Shown: positions 1-12,088, numbered from the stretch's first letter. The stretch: 64,000 bases of DNA from Anabas testudineus (GCF_900324465.2 NC_046621.1:13470469-13534468), one strand, 5' to 3'. The notes: generated by a model not told the origin, from the sequence alone. Program-made: numbers and translations.

Positions 1-129
1 ATCAACAGTGGTCTTGGATGAAGTGACGTTGTGTACAAGCACAGGCCGTCAGTATGTGAAACGAGTGGCCGTGCTGTATAAACCTGAGAGAAAGCATGTA
101 TGCCTGCACAGACTTTTTTAAAAAATCAA

Positions 130-135
130 TTTATT
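130..135 (-). terminator. Candidate poly(A) signal of the gjb3-like gene
   Basis: AATAAA on the minus strand, about 710 bases past the connexin stop codon. Bases 136-845 contain no other gene and are read as its 3' UTR. Only the hexamer is visible, so the assignment is inferred. Confidence 0.45.
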
Positions 136-845
136 TTGCCACTTTAATGCATCTTACAAAGAACTAAAGGCTATAACAAATTTAGTGTTTGTCAGTTTAC
201 ACACTTTCAAGTAATGACATTAAGAACCCCTCACTCACACATAATTTACCATTCTTAAATGAGTTTGGATAATCAAGGCAGCAACATTATGTACACACTT
301 AGATTTGTTTCAGTTGACAGGAGATGAGTTGAAATGTGCATGTATCATTCAGTAATAAGGAGTACCCTAACTCGACTGGGGAAACTGGAAGGGAGGGGTG
401 AACACTTGTGCTAGTCGCGTCCTCTCTCACTGTGCGCACTTCCTTTCCCCTCCCATGACAAAACTACAATCACAAGAAGGACAGTACAAGTTAAAGTAGA
501 CTGTAATGTTCTAGTGGGGGTGAAGTCTAAAGTTGAAAAGGCACAAGCACCTTTGGATATTGTATTCAAAAAGGAAACTCGCATTCATTAAAAAATTGAT
601 ATGGTCTCCGGCTAACTTGTAAATATTGTGAATGTTGACATGGAAACACTGAACGGAAAAGTTCATGCACTCTGCGACAGTCTTAGATGTTGCCACAGTG
701 GCCCACAGGATGAGTCCAGTACTGATGACTCAACCTCCAGAGCACATACTGCAGTTTGGCTCACAGTTGTGAGTCTGTTTTCTGAGGTTTGTTATTGGGT
801 TATACCCTAAAGTATTGTTGATTTAGATTTTGGCTGTGTTTTCAA

Positions 846-1709
846 TCATAAATCCACCGTCAGATTAGGAGCAGAAGCACGTATCTTCTCTTCAATCTTC
901 AGCGTCGGTGGATTGAGATAACCCTTGTTCGCAGTCCTGAAGGACGGAGGCCTTTCCTTCAGTGCCATTTTTGACAGTGGGTGGTTGCGGTTGTTGAAGG
1001 GGTCGTCGTGGTAGTCGTCGTGATGCACAGTCATCGGGGGTCTGCGATTCCTGATCTTCTTTGCAGTCCGGACAAGGCGCTTGAAGATGAGATAAATGAT
1101 CTCGCAGATGTTGAGGACGATGCAAAGAGCCGAGGCGCCAACCATGAAGTAGGTGAAGACTTTCTTTTCAGTGGGGTGACCAATGAAGCAGTCAACTATG
1201 TTTGGGCAAGGGGACACCTCGCACTTGACCAGTCTCGGCAGGTAGAAGCTGTCATAGATTCGGTGTAGGATGTAGAGGAAGGAGACCTCAATGCCCGTCT
1301 TGACGAAGAGACTGATCAGGTAGGTCCACCACAGGCCGCCATGTTTCCTGCCTGTGTTGCTGTACAGCTTGGCTTCTTCGCCGTGCTTGGCCCTGTACTT
1401 GCGCTCACGGTCGTCGCGGTACGCCACGTGCATGACAACCATGAGGGACGGGCACGTGACAAAGATGAGCTGCAGGGCCCACAGGCGGATGTGGGAGATG
1501 GGGAAGAAGTGGTCGTAGCAGACGTTGGCGCAGCCGGGCTGCTTGGTGTTGCAGTCAAAGTCCTTCTGCTCGTCACCCCACACACGCTCTGCTGCCACTA
1601 CGTACACCATCACCCTGAAGACAAACACCACAGACAGCCATATGCGCCCAAATGCTGTTGAGTATTTGTTCACCCCACTAAGGAGGGCTTGGAACGTCTT
1701 CCAGTCCAT
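846..1709 (-). CDS. gjb3: Gap junction beta-3-like connexin (287 aa)
   Basis: Connexin subunit; six form a hemichannel in the plasma membrane, and two hemichannels dock to pass ions and small metabolites between cells. One uninterrupted coding exon, normal for connexins. The N-terminus ([18 protein letters not shown]) and first transmembrane segment (about residues 22-40) closely match mammalian GJB3. The first extracellular loop has the canonical cysteines C53, C60 and C64. The second loop has the matching CxxxxxCxxxxxC set ([13 protein letters not shown]). Four membrane segments are visible. The C-terminus ends in SAPNLTVDL, like the SAPNLT ending of GJB3. A second beta connexin lies 4.3 kb upstream on the same strand, so this is a tandem pair. 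An untranslated upstream exon is likely, because an acceptor-like CAG precedes the ATG. Family assignment is firm; orthology to GJB3 rather than a fish-specific beta connexin (cx35.4 type) is inferred. Confidence 0.93.
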   Translation of the reverse strand: MDWKTFQALLSGVNKYSTAFGRIWLSVVFVFRVMVYVVAAERVWGDEQKDFDCNTKQPGCANVCYDHFFPISHIRLWALQLIFVTCPSLMVVMHVAYRDDRERKYRAKHGEEAKLYSNTGRKHGGLWWTYLISLFVKTGIEVSFLYILHRIYDSFYLPRLVKCEVSPCPNIVDCFIGHPTEKKVFTYFMVGASALCIVLNICEIIYLIFKRLVRTAKKIRNRRPPMTVHHDDYHDDPFNNRNHPLSKMALKERPPSFRTANKGYLNPPTLKIEEKIRASAPNLTVDL

Positions 1710-2476
1710 GTCCTTGGCTGGCAGTCAAGTAGCTGTTGTCTGGATATCTTTACCTAGTGGTGGTGGTTTATCTTCAGACCTGGATGTGGCAGAATGAAGA
1801 ATGAGTGAACACGTTTTTATTGTCTGTTGAACTTTCTGCTTTCCCTCTACGCCAGTGGCCTCTTACTTACTCCAAGTGGCTTTTACTGTATAACAAACAA
1901 CCTATTGTTCTGTCCTTTCAAATCAGCAGTATATGCAGAAAGGTGAATTAGTGTAAAAACAAACTTCCAAACGCCTCGTTTATCAACTCCATCAGAAACA
2001 AGAACTAACAGTGACACAGTGACGAGTGGGCCTGAAAGCAAAGTGTTCGCAAAGGAAACAAGTTAGACCGACATTATTAACACACTCGGGGGAGGTTTGG
2101 AAAACGCAGTAGAGATACTTTAGAGCTTTAATGCAAATATTTATATGTTAGAAACCTAAGTAACAGTAACAGTAATCAGCTGTGTATATCTTGAGCTAAA
2201 ACTTGCTAAGACTTGGCGTTTTTAATGACAACAGAGCAGCGTTTTACGCACAGCCGCTGCGTAATTTGGCCACACGTCGTGTTCAAGTTCGACTTGTCTA
2301 CTTACACGAGGCTTCTTTCCCGACCACTAGTGGATTAGAAAATCATATACTGCTTTATAAGAGCCAGTGAAGCCACATATTTAAAAAAAAAAACGCTCCC
2401 TTTCAAATAGCTGAAAACGCGAACTTGACGATTCGCGAAGACCATCAAAGTTCCTTAATGTTTGTTTTTCACTCAC

Positions 2477-2660
2477 CAAAAGGATCATGATCCCCCAGCC
2501 GGTGAACACACGCTTCACTAGGTGTATTTTCAGAGGAATTGTCGTGGCTTGAAAATCAGTTCTCTCCCCTGACGCACAGATTTGCTGATCTGAGACAGGT
2601 ATAGCGTTGAGCGCCTGTGGGTGGAGTTGAGTTGCCCAGATGTTGTTCTTCTTCTTCGTC
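2477..2660 (-). promoter_or_regulatory. Putative noncoding exon 1 and promoter of the gjb3-like gene
   Basis: A strong splice donor on the minus strand (TTTTG|GTGAGTG) puts an exon end at 2477, about 770 bases upstream of the connexin ATG. Connexin genes typically have one untranslated 5' exon. A GGGTGGAGTT element at 2619-2628 recurs upstream of the neighbouring connexin. The transcription start is not visible, so the right boundary is approximate. Confidence 0.4.
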
Positions 2661-5279
2661 TTCTTCTCCCCCCTCTCCTGTGGAGCTTTTTTTTTTATTC
2701 TATTGGCACGCAAGTTCAAATACCTACAGTCTCCGAATGGAGATTGGTCTAAACATGCACCATCAGCCACAGTTTTCTGGAACAGAAAAGCCTCTTTCTT
2801 CTTCACCTCGGTACACCCAAGAGGTAGACACACCCTGATGAACACGCTGGTGTTGTTGTGTAAGCCATGAGCCTCTTTTTGTTTTCTAAAGTATCAGGAC
2901 ACCTAAGCAACAACATTTTTTATGTAAAAATCTTCTGAGTGAGTGATGTGAGGAGAGGAGCTATGGGGAAAGAAAGCACAGGAAATGTGTTATCAGAAGC
3001 TTATTCTGTTTCACTGTTCCTCATTCATTCACGCCATGCACAATACATTTTTTCCAGCCTTGTCACAGTACACCCTCAAATGCCAAAAAAGGTCTGTTGT
3101 GTTTCCTCCATTCTTTTTAAACCCAATCTCTACTCAGTTTACAAAGTCACAGTTCATGAACTAGCAACAGGACCCTTGTTTTTAGATAGCGGCCTTCAGT
3201 TTTTACCATCCCTCCTCTCTCCTACATCGTTTTTGTTTCCGTTTTTTATGTAAAAGAATATCATTGTCTGGAACTTAAGTGTCAGAACGTGTCAGATCTT
3301 GCAGAACAGTCCCTGTGTGCAAAGCTGTTGAAATCTGTGTTTGCCTAATACAAAAAGGATAAATACTCATGAAGAAGAAGCCCATTCAAGTACACCACTA
3401 GTATTCTTCTTTAAAACTAAATATAAGCGAGCATACTTTACATTTACTTATCAAAGATAAAGGAGACAAAATTTAGTTTGAACTAGAGTGAACTGAAGTA
3501 TGCAGAAATACCCAGCATGCCTTTCAGCGGTTTAACTTGGAGAAAACCACTGATGTTGGGAAAGTAGAATTTCTCACAGATTGCTGTGTGACATGGTGTT
3601 TGGTGTTTTGAACAGAGTAAGTATGGTAGCTAATTAAATGATGCATTATAAACTTGGAGCTGTGAGTAAGAAAGCTAAGTATTTACACGTCCTTCCCTCT
3701 TAATTACTTAATAGAGTACTACATTATACTTCCAGTGGGAATAACTGTGTTACATATTTATTTGCAGCTGAAGCGCTGTGGTTGAAAGTATTCATGGAAT
3801 ATGTAAAACTAAAATGCACATTTAAATCCTGTTTTAAGTTCTCTTTGTTCAACGTGACAGTACTACAAGCTAAGAGTAAACCTGTAAGGTCAGTATTTGT
3901 ATAAAGAGGTACACATAAGGTATACTAGTAACTAAAGTAATAATACATGTACTTTCACACAGCTTTAGGGTTTCTGTCTCTGAGGAGTGCGACAGAACAC
4001 CTGTTGTGATGTGTGACACCCAGACGGGGCTAACTTTTTGGCTCCAGTCGTGAAACACGTACAGACAGTTTGCGACACACCTGGAGGAATGAGGCCCCGT
4101 GATTCAACGGTTTCAAGTCTCAACAACACAGGGCATCACGACAGCATAAACAAATCTCAGCACAGTGTGGGCACTGTGAAAGGAAGGAAATGTGCCAGAG
4201 CAGAGAGAGGATGGCAACAGGAAAGATAACAACCCGGTGGGGAGGGTCTCATTACGAAAACGACGTTGAACTAGACAAACACAATACAGACAAACACAGC
4301 TGAACATACTGCAACTTCTTCATATTTTTAGAGCCGGTTTTGCCTTTTTGTACATTTTGCTCATTGCAGTTTCTGATCTCTCAGGTATTTTTCGCTTCTT
4401 TTTTCCTGCTCAGGGTGTGACATTCCTGCTACGACCCACCAATACACTGCAGGCACATAATTTAGTTCAAGCAGCAACTTGTCTTTCCTGAACTCGTCTT
4501 TGTCTCTATGATAATCAACAAGTCTTTAGAGTTTTCACTGGGGGTGCTATCTTCTGAAATACCATAGAGGTTGAGTATTAGAGAAACCAGTGGTGCCTGC
4601 AGTTGATGCTGTGTGTTTGCGTGAAGATGCTCATGGTATTTTGAGTGGCACTGTAAAAAAAAAAAGGATTCACTTGATTGAGCTGGTGGTCAAGGAGAAG
4701 TTACAGACAAATATTATACTGAATAAAACTGCATGAAGAGAGACTTTATGTGAGAAAATATGTTTTTTCCCCTCTCTCTGTATACATTTAATGCCCCTCT
4801 TAGACACACTGCAGTGTAAATACTGGAATCATCTATTCAGGGCCTACACAGACGTAGAAATTCCTGGGCTGGGTGGTTCCACTCATCAGCGAGATGAATC
4901 AAACCGGGGAGTGGAGACTCCTCCTCTGCCCATTTGAAAGCACCAGTCAAGCTAAACAATGAGAGGGTTTCTCATAGCAACAGGGTGATCTGTGCTGCCC
5001 GTGCAGGGAGAAAGCACATTATGAAACCCACGAAGAAAAAAAAATACAAGTGAAGAAAGCCTGAACACAATGACCTCGTGCTAAATCAACAAACCCTTTT
5101 CTCTTTTTTATGAAAGGGAAATGACTTTGGTTTGCACTGTTCTTTATTGCATTTCCTAAGACACTCACAAACTGTACAACTGCTTATTACCGACGCAGTT
5201 CATGCTCAGAACTTAAAGCAACACTGCACCATTGTGTGTTCGGTCAATTATGAAGAGTAAACTTTTTCAAAAAATGATC
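2661..5279. other. Intergenic spacer between the two connexin genes
   Basis: About 2.6 kb of AT-rich sequence with no exon-like ORF bounded by splice sites and no recognisable repeat family. Its right part may hold distal 3' UTR of the gjb4-like gene, and its left part regulatory sequence of the gjb3-like gene. Nothing specific can be supported. Confidence 0.5.
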
Positions 5280-5285
5280 TTTATT
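5280..5285 (-). terminator. Candidate poly(A) signal of the gjb4-like gene
   Basis: AATAAA on the minus strand, about 700 bases beyond the stop at 5984. A second AATAAA at 5385-5390 is an alternative. Bases 5286-5983 are read as 3' UTR. Confidence 0.45.
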
Positions 5286-5983
5286 GAAAAATAGTGTCAA
5301 CTCTGCAGCCGCGCTGCACCTCAGTACTGTGAAATATACAAACCCTGATATCATGTTTACAAAACTGCATGTAAAGTTAATTGCTTTATTTGGATGAATG
5401 ACAAACAGTAACATACACAGCAGCACAATCTTACAGAACATTTCATAAATTACACAAAATACAGTTTTTACAAAGAATTATACGTGAGAATGTGTGAGTT
5501 CAGAAAAGACAGCACAGTCTCCAGTAAACAGTCTGAGGTTGGGCACTGAGCGAAGGGAAAAACTTGCTCAGGAAACCACATGCGTTAGTAAAACCACATG
5601 TGTTTCTCTAAAGCATGGAGTGACTCATGTAATTAATCTTTAGGCTAAAACTGACACAGCATCACATACAATTGCAAATTTCGTTTTTTTTTTTTTTAAT
5701 ATAGTTATAGTTATTCAGTAAAAATGTCTGAAAATGCTCTGACCCCAACCTACAACACCAGGCACATTCCAGATGAGTGACACATGCCTGCAGTAGCATA
5801 GACTCGCAGTCCACAATGTCTTTCGCTGTGAACACAGAAACGGTAAAGAAATAATACAACTGTAGTTAAGTCTCACAATATACAAACATCTGCTGACAAG
5901 TCTTTTCAGGAAGTGACGACAGGCATCTGTCCTCTACCAAGTCTTAGTGTTTTCCTATAGTCTTTGTCTTTCTCATCAGTTTC

Positions 5984-6769
5984 TCAAGACATGGCCACGC
6001 TGTACGAGGGTGCAGGCATTCCATTTTTGCTTGGTAGCTTTATGGCGTTTGACTCCATCAGGGTGCTCCCGCTGGACATTGTGCCAGTATTGATCTTATG
6101 AGAGTGACGGCCTGAGGTGAAGCATTCACAGCAGCGTTTGCCGACCAGGTAGAGGATTTCAAAAATGGAGAGCAGGATGCAGGCGAGGCTGGTGGCCACC
6201 ATGAAGATGGTGAAGATTCTTTTCTCGGTGGGCCTGGAGATGAAGCAGTCCACCGTGTTGGGACAGGGCGCCTCTTCACACTTAATGAGCAAGGGGAAGT
6301 CGTAGCCCTCATAGAGATGGTACAGGAGGTAGACAAAGGTGGCGTCCACACCTACTTTAAACAGCAGGGTCATGATGTACGTCCACCACAGGCCTCCGCG
6401 CTTCTTGCCAGTGTCCGGGTAGAGAGTGCGACAGTTTTCACCGTTCTTGAGTCGGTTTTTCCGTTCCCTGTCTTCCCTGTACGCCACGTGCATAACCACC
6501 AGTAATGAGGGGCAGGTGACGAAGATGAGCTGCAGGGCCCACAGCCGGACGTGGGAGACGGGGAAGAAGTGGTCGAAGCAGACATTGTGGCACCCGGGCT
6601 GAGCCGTGTTGCAGCTGAAGTCTTTCTGTTCGTCACCCCATACCTTCTCTGCTGCCACCACATACACCATGATCCTGAAGAGGAAAACAACAGAGAGCCA
6701 CACTCTGCCAAAAGCTGTGGAGTATTTGTTCACCCCGCTGAGGAGACCCTGGAGGAATGCCCAGTTCAT
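5984..6769 (-). CDS. gjb4: Gap junction beta-4/5-like connexin (261 aa)
   Basis: A second beta connexin in one coding exon. The N-terminal helix [18 protein letters not shown] matches mammalian GJB4, with the N-terminal Trp3 typical of connexins. First-loop cysteines are C53, C60 and C64; the second loop carries [13 protein letters not shown]. Four transmembrane segments lie near residues 22-40, 76-95, 130-150 and 190-210, and KRCCECF follows the fourth. The C-terminal tail (about 45 aa, Ser/Thr-rich) is short and unlike that of the neighbour. It lies in tandem with the gjb3-like gene, as GJB5-GJB4-GJB3 do in mammals. An acceptor (CATCAGCAG) about 30 bases before the ATG suggests a separate untranslated first exon, whose donor is probably at 7133. 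Whether this is GJB4, GJB5 or their fish pro-ortholog (cx34.4 type) cannot be settled from one sequence. Confidence 0.92.
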   Translation of the reverse strand: MNWAFLQGLLSGVNKYSTAFGRVWLSVVFLFRIMVYVVAAEKVWGDEQKDFSCNTAQPGCHNVCFDHFFPVSHVRLWALQLIFVTCPSLLVVMHVAYREDRERKNRLKNGENCRTLYPDTGKKRGGLWWTYIMTLLFKVGVDATFVYLLYHLYEGYDFPLLIKCEEAPCPNTVDCFISRPTEKRIFTIFMVATSLACILLSIFEILYLVGKRCCECFTSGRHSHKINTGTMSSGSTLMESNAIKLPSKNGMPAPSYSVAMS

Positions 6770-7132
6770 GATGTGGTTTGTTCAGCCCGTCTTCTCTTCC
6801 TGCTGATGGAATACAGAGGAAGTTGTTTCAGGCTTTAATGGCACAAGCACACCATCTACCAGCATTAAACAGATTGAAAACACAGTTATGTCACACTTGA
6901 ACAAAGACCGCAGGGCATTAAAGAAGCCAACTTCACCACAGACATGTGAATTCAGGTGTTTACATATCCTCAAGACCAACAAATGACAAAAGAGTGTGAC
7001 CTGAGCGTTACAGTAAATCGATCCATGAGTTAAAGGTACTTTTAAGAGTTGGTACTAAAGAGAGTTTAAAGTCTTCGCTGTGTGAAGATTCACTGAAGCA
7101 ACTGGAGCTTGAGTCAACTCACACTTACTTAC

Positions 7133-7402
7133 CAGCGACCGCTGAACTCTTCAAGTCAGTTTGTTCCGTGCGCAACTGCGCGTATCCAAAATACCCACAC
7201 GGCCAAATCCGCCCAAATCAGACACATTCAAACCAGTTCGCGTTACTTGAATCTGGATTTCTTGACATATCCACTCGAAAAACTTACGCGCTCAGTCTCG
7301 CTGCCCTGATTCAGTGTCGGAGCAGAGGAACAAGCTGGAGCTGTATCTCACCACTGGAAGTCTCAGAACATTTCAGTTGGACGGGATTGGAGGGGTGGAG
7401 TT
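7133..7402 (-). promoter_or_regulatory. Putative noncoding exon 1 and promoter of the gjb4-like gene
   Basis: A donor on the minus strand (CGCTG|GTAAGTAAG) gives an exon end at 7133, about 364 bases upstream of the ATG. Upstream is moderately GC-rich sequence with a GGGTGGAGTT element (plus-strand orientation) at 7393-7402, shared with the gjb3-like promoter. No TATA box is seen and the start site is unknown. Confidence 0.42.
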
Positions 7403-7414
7403 ATTTGCCTGTCG

Positions 7415-7478
7415 TGTCTCCTCCACCACTCAGACCTGTTCAGCTGTGTCTCCTCCACCACTCAGACCTGTTCAGGTG
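7415..7478. repeat. Two-copy 32-bp tandem repeat
   Basis: Bases 7415-7446 are repeated at 7447-7478 with one mismatch. The unit begins TGTCTCCTCCACCACTCAGA. It lies just upstream of the putative gjb4-like promoter. Confidence 0.85.
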
Positions 7479-7797
7479 TGGCACCTCCACACGCCAAAGA
7501 ATGACACTCACTGGATTAACGTTAGATTCATTTGATCCTGTTGAGGTGATGAAACTCGTCTGCGCTGTGCCTCTTACATCATAACTTTGTTTTTGCTTTA
7601 AAAGCATTAAAACCTAAACTTTTTAGCATGAGACCAACAGAATGAACAACATGACACATTGATCCTTGTATGTGGAAATAAATTCTTCCTTTACTTATTT
7701 AACTTGTACATAATAAACTAACTATTAGAACAATTTTTATTTAATTTGCCCAGAAAACATGCATCAAGCTGAGGATTTTTTTATTTTAAAAAATGCT

Positions 7798-7803
7798 TTT
7801 ATT
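7798..7803 (-). terminator. Candidate poly(A) signal of ppie
   Basis: AATAAA on the minus strand about 90 bases after the ppie stop. Another at 7780-7785 is an alternative. Either implies a very short 3' UTR. Confidence 0.5.
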
Positions 7804-7890
7804 GAAATATTTACATGGCAAAAGATGAGGGATTAACAGTACAAAAGATGGTGAATACTCTAACAAACACAAACACACGCTCCTTTTCAT

Positions 7891-10800
7891 TCACACATAT
7901 TCTCCGCAGTCTGAGATGATTACTTTCTGCTTCGTCTTCCCGTCCTTTGTTCCCTGAGCCTGCAGAAGAAAAACAACACGTTTACACTGTACTGTGATTG
8001 CTTGAAAATTATAGTATGATCAGCAAAACCTGTCTAAACAGTGTGATCACAAATCTCACTACTACTAGTGATATTATAAATGTAATCATTTATTTCACAG
8101 TGGGATCGGAAAACAGAAATAGTAAACCACTTCATCTGTTACCTCCATTGCACGAAGTACGTCCATGCCCTCCACCAGCTCTCCAAACACCACGTGTTTC
8201 CCATCCAGCCAGTCAGTCTTGTCAGTGGTGATGAAGAACTGGGAGCCATTAGAGTTTGGTCCGGAGTTGGCCATGGAGAGCTGCCCTGTGTGCAAGAGAC
8301 CAAGTTTGCCCAGTTAGCTTCAAAATCTACTGGTAACCACTTCATTCACAGACAGCTCCTGAGAGAAACTCCTCACCTGGAGCGGTGTGTTTGAGGACAA
8401 AGTTCTCATCGTCAAACTTTCGGCCATAAATGGACTTCCCGCCTGTGCCGTTGTGGTTGGTGAAGTCGCCTCCTTGGCACATAAATTGAGGGATGATGCG
8501 ATGAAAGCTGCTGCCCTTGAAGCCGAAGCCCTTTTCATGTGTGCACAAGCAGCGGAAGTTCTCTGTACAGTGTTAGAAATAATGTTAGCTGTTATTGTCT
8601 TCTAATGCTTTAATTTTAACTGGGCAAAGGTTTTTGCCCATTTAAAGTCAGGTTAGTGCCTTTTAAACCCATTATTATGATACAAACCTGCTGTCATAGG
8701 GACAATGTCAGCCCTGAGGAGGAAGCGTAGTCTCCCTGCTGGCTTGTTCCCAATCTTGATATCCATGTAGACTTGTGGATTAACTCTTCCTTTTTTAGCT
8801 GGGGGCTGATCCTGCAAGACGAAATGATGCCCTGTTACTATCTTTACAGTTAAGAATAAGAAGCACCAATACATTTTAGACAAATAAAACAATTTCACCT
8901 CCTGTGTTGCAGTGTTGGTTGTTTCTCCACCCGCTGCCTCCGCCTCAGCCTCTGAAGGTTTCCCGGAGAACTTCTTTAGCCAGTCATCATCCGACCACAC
9001 TGAGGAAAAGGCAGGGTTAAAATCAGAAGAAAGAATCTAAAAATAAAGTCCAAGCTTCCATAAACAGGTTTTTGTCACTCACCTGGTCGAGAAGAACCTT
9101 CTTTGATTCTCATAGGTTTAGCGATGTTGACCCGGATAGTTCGTCCAAAAAGCTCAGACTCATTCTAGCACAGAAAAGAAAACAATCAGGAATCTCTCTT
9201 TTTAACCTTCTGGTCAAACTACAACACCCTCATAACGTTTAGGATCACTTGTCTGACTCCACTATTTTAATATTGCATTCAAAAAAGCATATGGTTAGAG
9301 TACATATTCTCAGATTTTCTTAAAGGGTAAGCTGCTGATGGTAATAGTAATAAACTTTGAATAGACATGAGTCACTGCATGCAAAGTTTATGCAAACATG
9401 ACTATTCAACATTGCTCTGTTTCAAGCATCACGGCGCCCTGAAGTAAAAGGACTATGTAACAAGACTGCTGTAATCTCAATGTCACACTCAACTTGACAC
9501 TGTGGACTCTTTTTTTTTTTACTTTTTAAATTGCAAATATCAAGGTTTTTGTACCAACCATTATAGAAGGTGTACAACTGTACATCTCACAAACAGTAAT
9601 AAAATATTGCTGTGTACAGCAGCATGATCCACTTACCATGTTATCAATGGCTGCTGCAGCATCCTACAGAAGACAAAGAGAATAAATAGGTTGTGCACAC
9701 AGAATAACCTCAATGAATTGCCCAGACTACCATTAACTGTATTCTAAAACATCACTTCGGTTAAACAGTTTATACAGGACACTGACAAATGTCATCCAGT
9801 CATATTAATGTTTGCATTCCAGAGCATATCCTTATTAACAACAGTGAATCAACCATCAAAATTAACTTAATCCCACTTACTTTGCCAATGTTTTTATGTT
9901 GCTACTGTGGTATACACTGAACACATTTTAATGTTTTATGGCAAAAGATAACAGTACACTCAAAAAGTTTAATCAAGCAGCTGCACTGCTGTGTGTTGCA
10001 GTTAAAACTCTGTGTCTAGATGTGCTTCAATATGTAACCACAAATATCTGCACTTGATTCTTACAATCTAAAACAGTCACAGTACTACGCTAATATTTTA
10101 AAGTACACTAATATTAAATGGCACCAACAACATATTATATCTGGTCATTTTTGACAATGCACTGTTTTACACACACAAGCATTTTCTTTAAATGAAGCAT
10201 TAATGATAACAAGTGGCTTATTGAACCAGTATTACACACATAAGACACTAAACTATTAAAATCACTGAGCGATTAGTAAAGTATCAATTATTATTTCTTT
10301 TTCTTTGATTATTAAGTGTTTAATGAGCCTTCAGCTTTAGAAGCCAGCAGATGTCGCTATTTTATTTTTTTTTAAGTCTTGAAGCTTCAAATCCTTCTGT
10401 TTCCAGCACAAACTTAGTGATCTTTATTATAACAGTTAATAACTGCTTAATATCAAAATCCTCCCTCTTGTGTTAGTTCCTTGTGTACATACCTCTGCCA
10501 GTTCAAACTCAATAAACGCAAATCCTCTGTGTTTTTCTGAAAACATAACAGACCACGCATTATAATCTATATTAATCCTTTACTCACACATAATGTTTAA
10601 TGTTACACAGAAACACTGCATCCACACATGTGTTACCAGTAAAATGCTGGTTGTACCTGTTTCATAGTCTAAAGGTATCTGGATGTCTGTGACGTCTCCA
10701 AACGGGATAAAAGCCGCATGTAAAACCTTCTCGTCCACCTCCTCCGCCAGGCCACCTGAGAGAAACACACAGACCCTGATTTTGAGCTGATGAGCATTAA

Positions 10801-11228
10801 AATATGCTAAAATGAAAAGATGTTCATGAGAAGACTGAGAATAACAGGCGTGTTGCGTTCAAGACAGGGAGTGATCTACACTGGAGCTTTTTAGTTTATT
10901 TGCGGATTCATTTAACTTGCTTTTAGTCCATAACCTGACACAATGTGCTTTACAAACAACGATGGGAACACTTTCTGAAGTTTACGATCAGCAACATGTG
11001 TTAAAATCAACATTAGAGTTGACGTGTCGAGCGCATATTTTTCCGGGAGCAGTAATTTCCACTGAACGTAACGTTAATATTCACTTTCTTCATGTTTGAC
11101 TGTGTCTGCTTTATATAAACTGTCCTAAATACGACACTTACATTTACTGAAACAACGTAAACTAACGTTTTTTAGTGGAAAACCAACAATAACTTACCAA
11201 CATACAACACTCGTTTGGTAGCCGCCAT
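7891..11228 (-). CDS. ppie: Peptidyl-prolyl cis-trans isomerase E (cyclophilin E/CYP33), 301 aa
   Basis: Nuclear spliceosome-associated cyclophilin with an RNA-binding domain; in mammals it also binds the MLL PHD finger. Ten coding exons (minus): 11228-11198, 10755-10657, 10536-10493, 9663-9637, 9164-9083, 8999-8899, 8811-8688, 8562-8377, 8285-8143, 7959-7891. They sum to 302 codons including the stop, the same length as human PPIE. The RRM occupies about residues 1-85 (RNP1 [11 protein letters not shown]2 VLYVGG). A variable linker follows (about 115-140). The cyclophilin domain covers 140-301, with [16 protein letters not shown] (catalytic Arg), [23 protein letters not shown] and a C-terminal ISDCGEYV. 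Exon 4 of the list is only 27 bases. The donor after the 124-base exon is a weak GTTTGT. Introns between 9165 and 10492 hold no other gene. The start is fixed by homology and by the ATGGCGGC context. Confidence 0.96.
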
Positions 11229-11232
11229 ATTG
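11221..11232 (-). promoter_or_regulatory. TISU/YY1-like element over the ppie start codon
   Basis: The minus strand reads CAATATGGCGGC, with ATG as the ppie start. This fits the YY1 consensus and differs at one position from the TISU consensus SAASATGGCGGC, which drives translation from mRNAs with very short leaders. Function is inferred from the motif only. Confidence 0.5.
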
Positions 11233-11268
11233 GATTTGATCCCTCAACTTTGACCCCCACTGTTTCTC

Positions 11269-11273
11269 ATTGG
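11269..11273 (-). promoter_or_regulatory. CCAAT box of ppie
   Basis: CCAAT on the minus strand about 40 bases upstream of the ppie ATG, which suggests a very short 5' UTR or a start region close by. Motif evidence only. Confidence 0.35.
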
Positions 11274-12082
11274 TTCAGTGAAAGCTAAAGCCCGCCTCTA
11301 GTCCAGCCGCTTCAGCGCCACCTGCGGGAGCAAACGCTATTACAGCCGGTCTCATTTTCAGACTTTTAAACTAAACTCTAAATAGACCCAGACTTTTTAA
11401 ATTAATCATAATGATTTAATAGCTAAATTAATTGAAGTTGTATATTTCAATATTTACATATGTGCTTCTTTCCACTGTAATGCCAACATGGCCGCCATAC
11501 AGCCTCTTTCAGTGCAGTATATATATAATTTAGTGTATATTTTTGTTTTAGGTAAAACTTTCTAGTAAGCCTTCATAAATGTTTATTAAATTTCATCTCT
11601 GTAAAAGCGTTATTGTTGTTCATTTACAAAATATAAATAGATATTGGCTACCAGGTTGTAAAAATATTACATATTAAAATATAACTAGTGTTTATTCTCA
11701 ACCAGCATCAAGCTTTTAAAAAATAAAGGCTCCTGAGTTTATCATAGCGAATGAGTAGTGTGACCTTTGGTCTTTGGGAAAGGAGCAGTAGAGAATGTGG
11801 ACCAAAGAATTTTATTAGCAGGCCTAACTAATCAGACGGGATTTTCTTGTTGTAAAGTTTCCATTACATTGTTTGAATCAATCATCTATTCAAAGAGTGA
11901 CCACACTGAATCGCATTTCACCCAGATAAACTATATTATATTTAGCATTAAAGTATGTCCTTGTAGCTTTACACTGCTTTCACCTTCTCTGCCACAAACC
12001 TGCCTAGGTAAGTGTTATAGGTTAAAAGAAGTTAGCTGTAAGCAGTGAAATAACACAAGTGGTAACCTTGATATATCATCCC
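11274..12082. other. Intergenic region between pabpc4 and ppie
   Basis: Contains the ppie upstream region, including a YY1-type ATGGCGGCCAT cluster near 11486-11498 read on either strand. The rest is AT-rich sequence with no supported gene. The 93-codon plus-strand ORF at 11767 has no homology I recognise. Confidence 0.5.
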
Positions 12083-12088
12083 TTTATT
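12083..12088 (-). terminator. Candidate poly(A) signal of pabpc4
   Basis: AATAAA on the minus strand about 500 bases after the stop codon (about 400 in spliced mRNA if the 3' UTR intron is real). Confidence 0.5.

Noticed and set aside
1341-1661. Plus-strand ORFs across the connexin genes
   Set aside because: Antisense shadows of GC-rich connexin coding exons; the minus-strand proteins are unambiguous.
2381-2845. 154-codon minus-strand ORF upstream of the gjb3-like gene
   Set aside because: Lys-rich low-complexity translation crossing a strong splice donor; better read as the noncoding exon and promoter.
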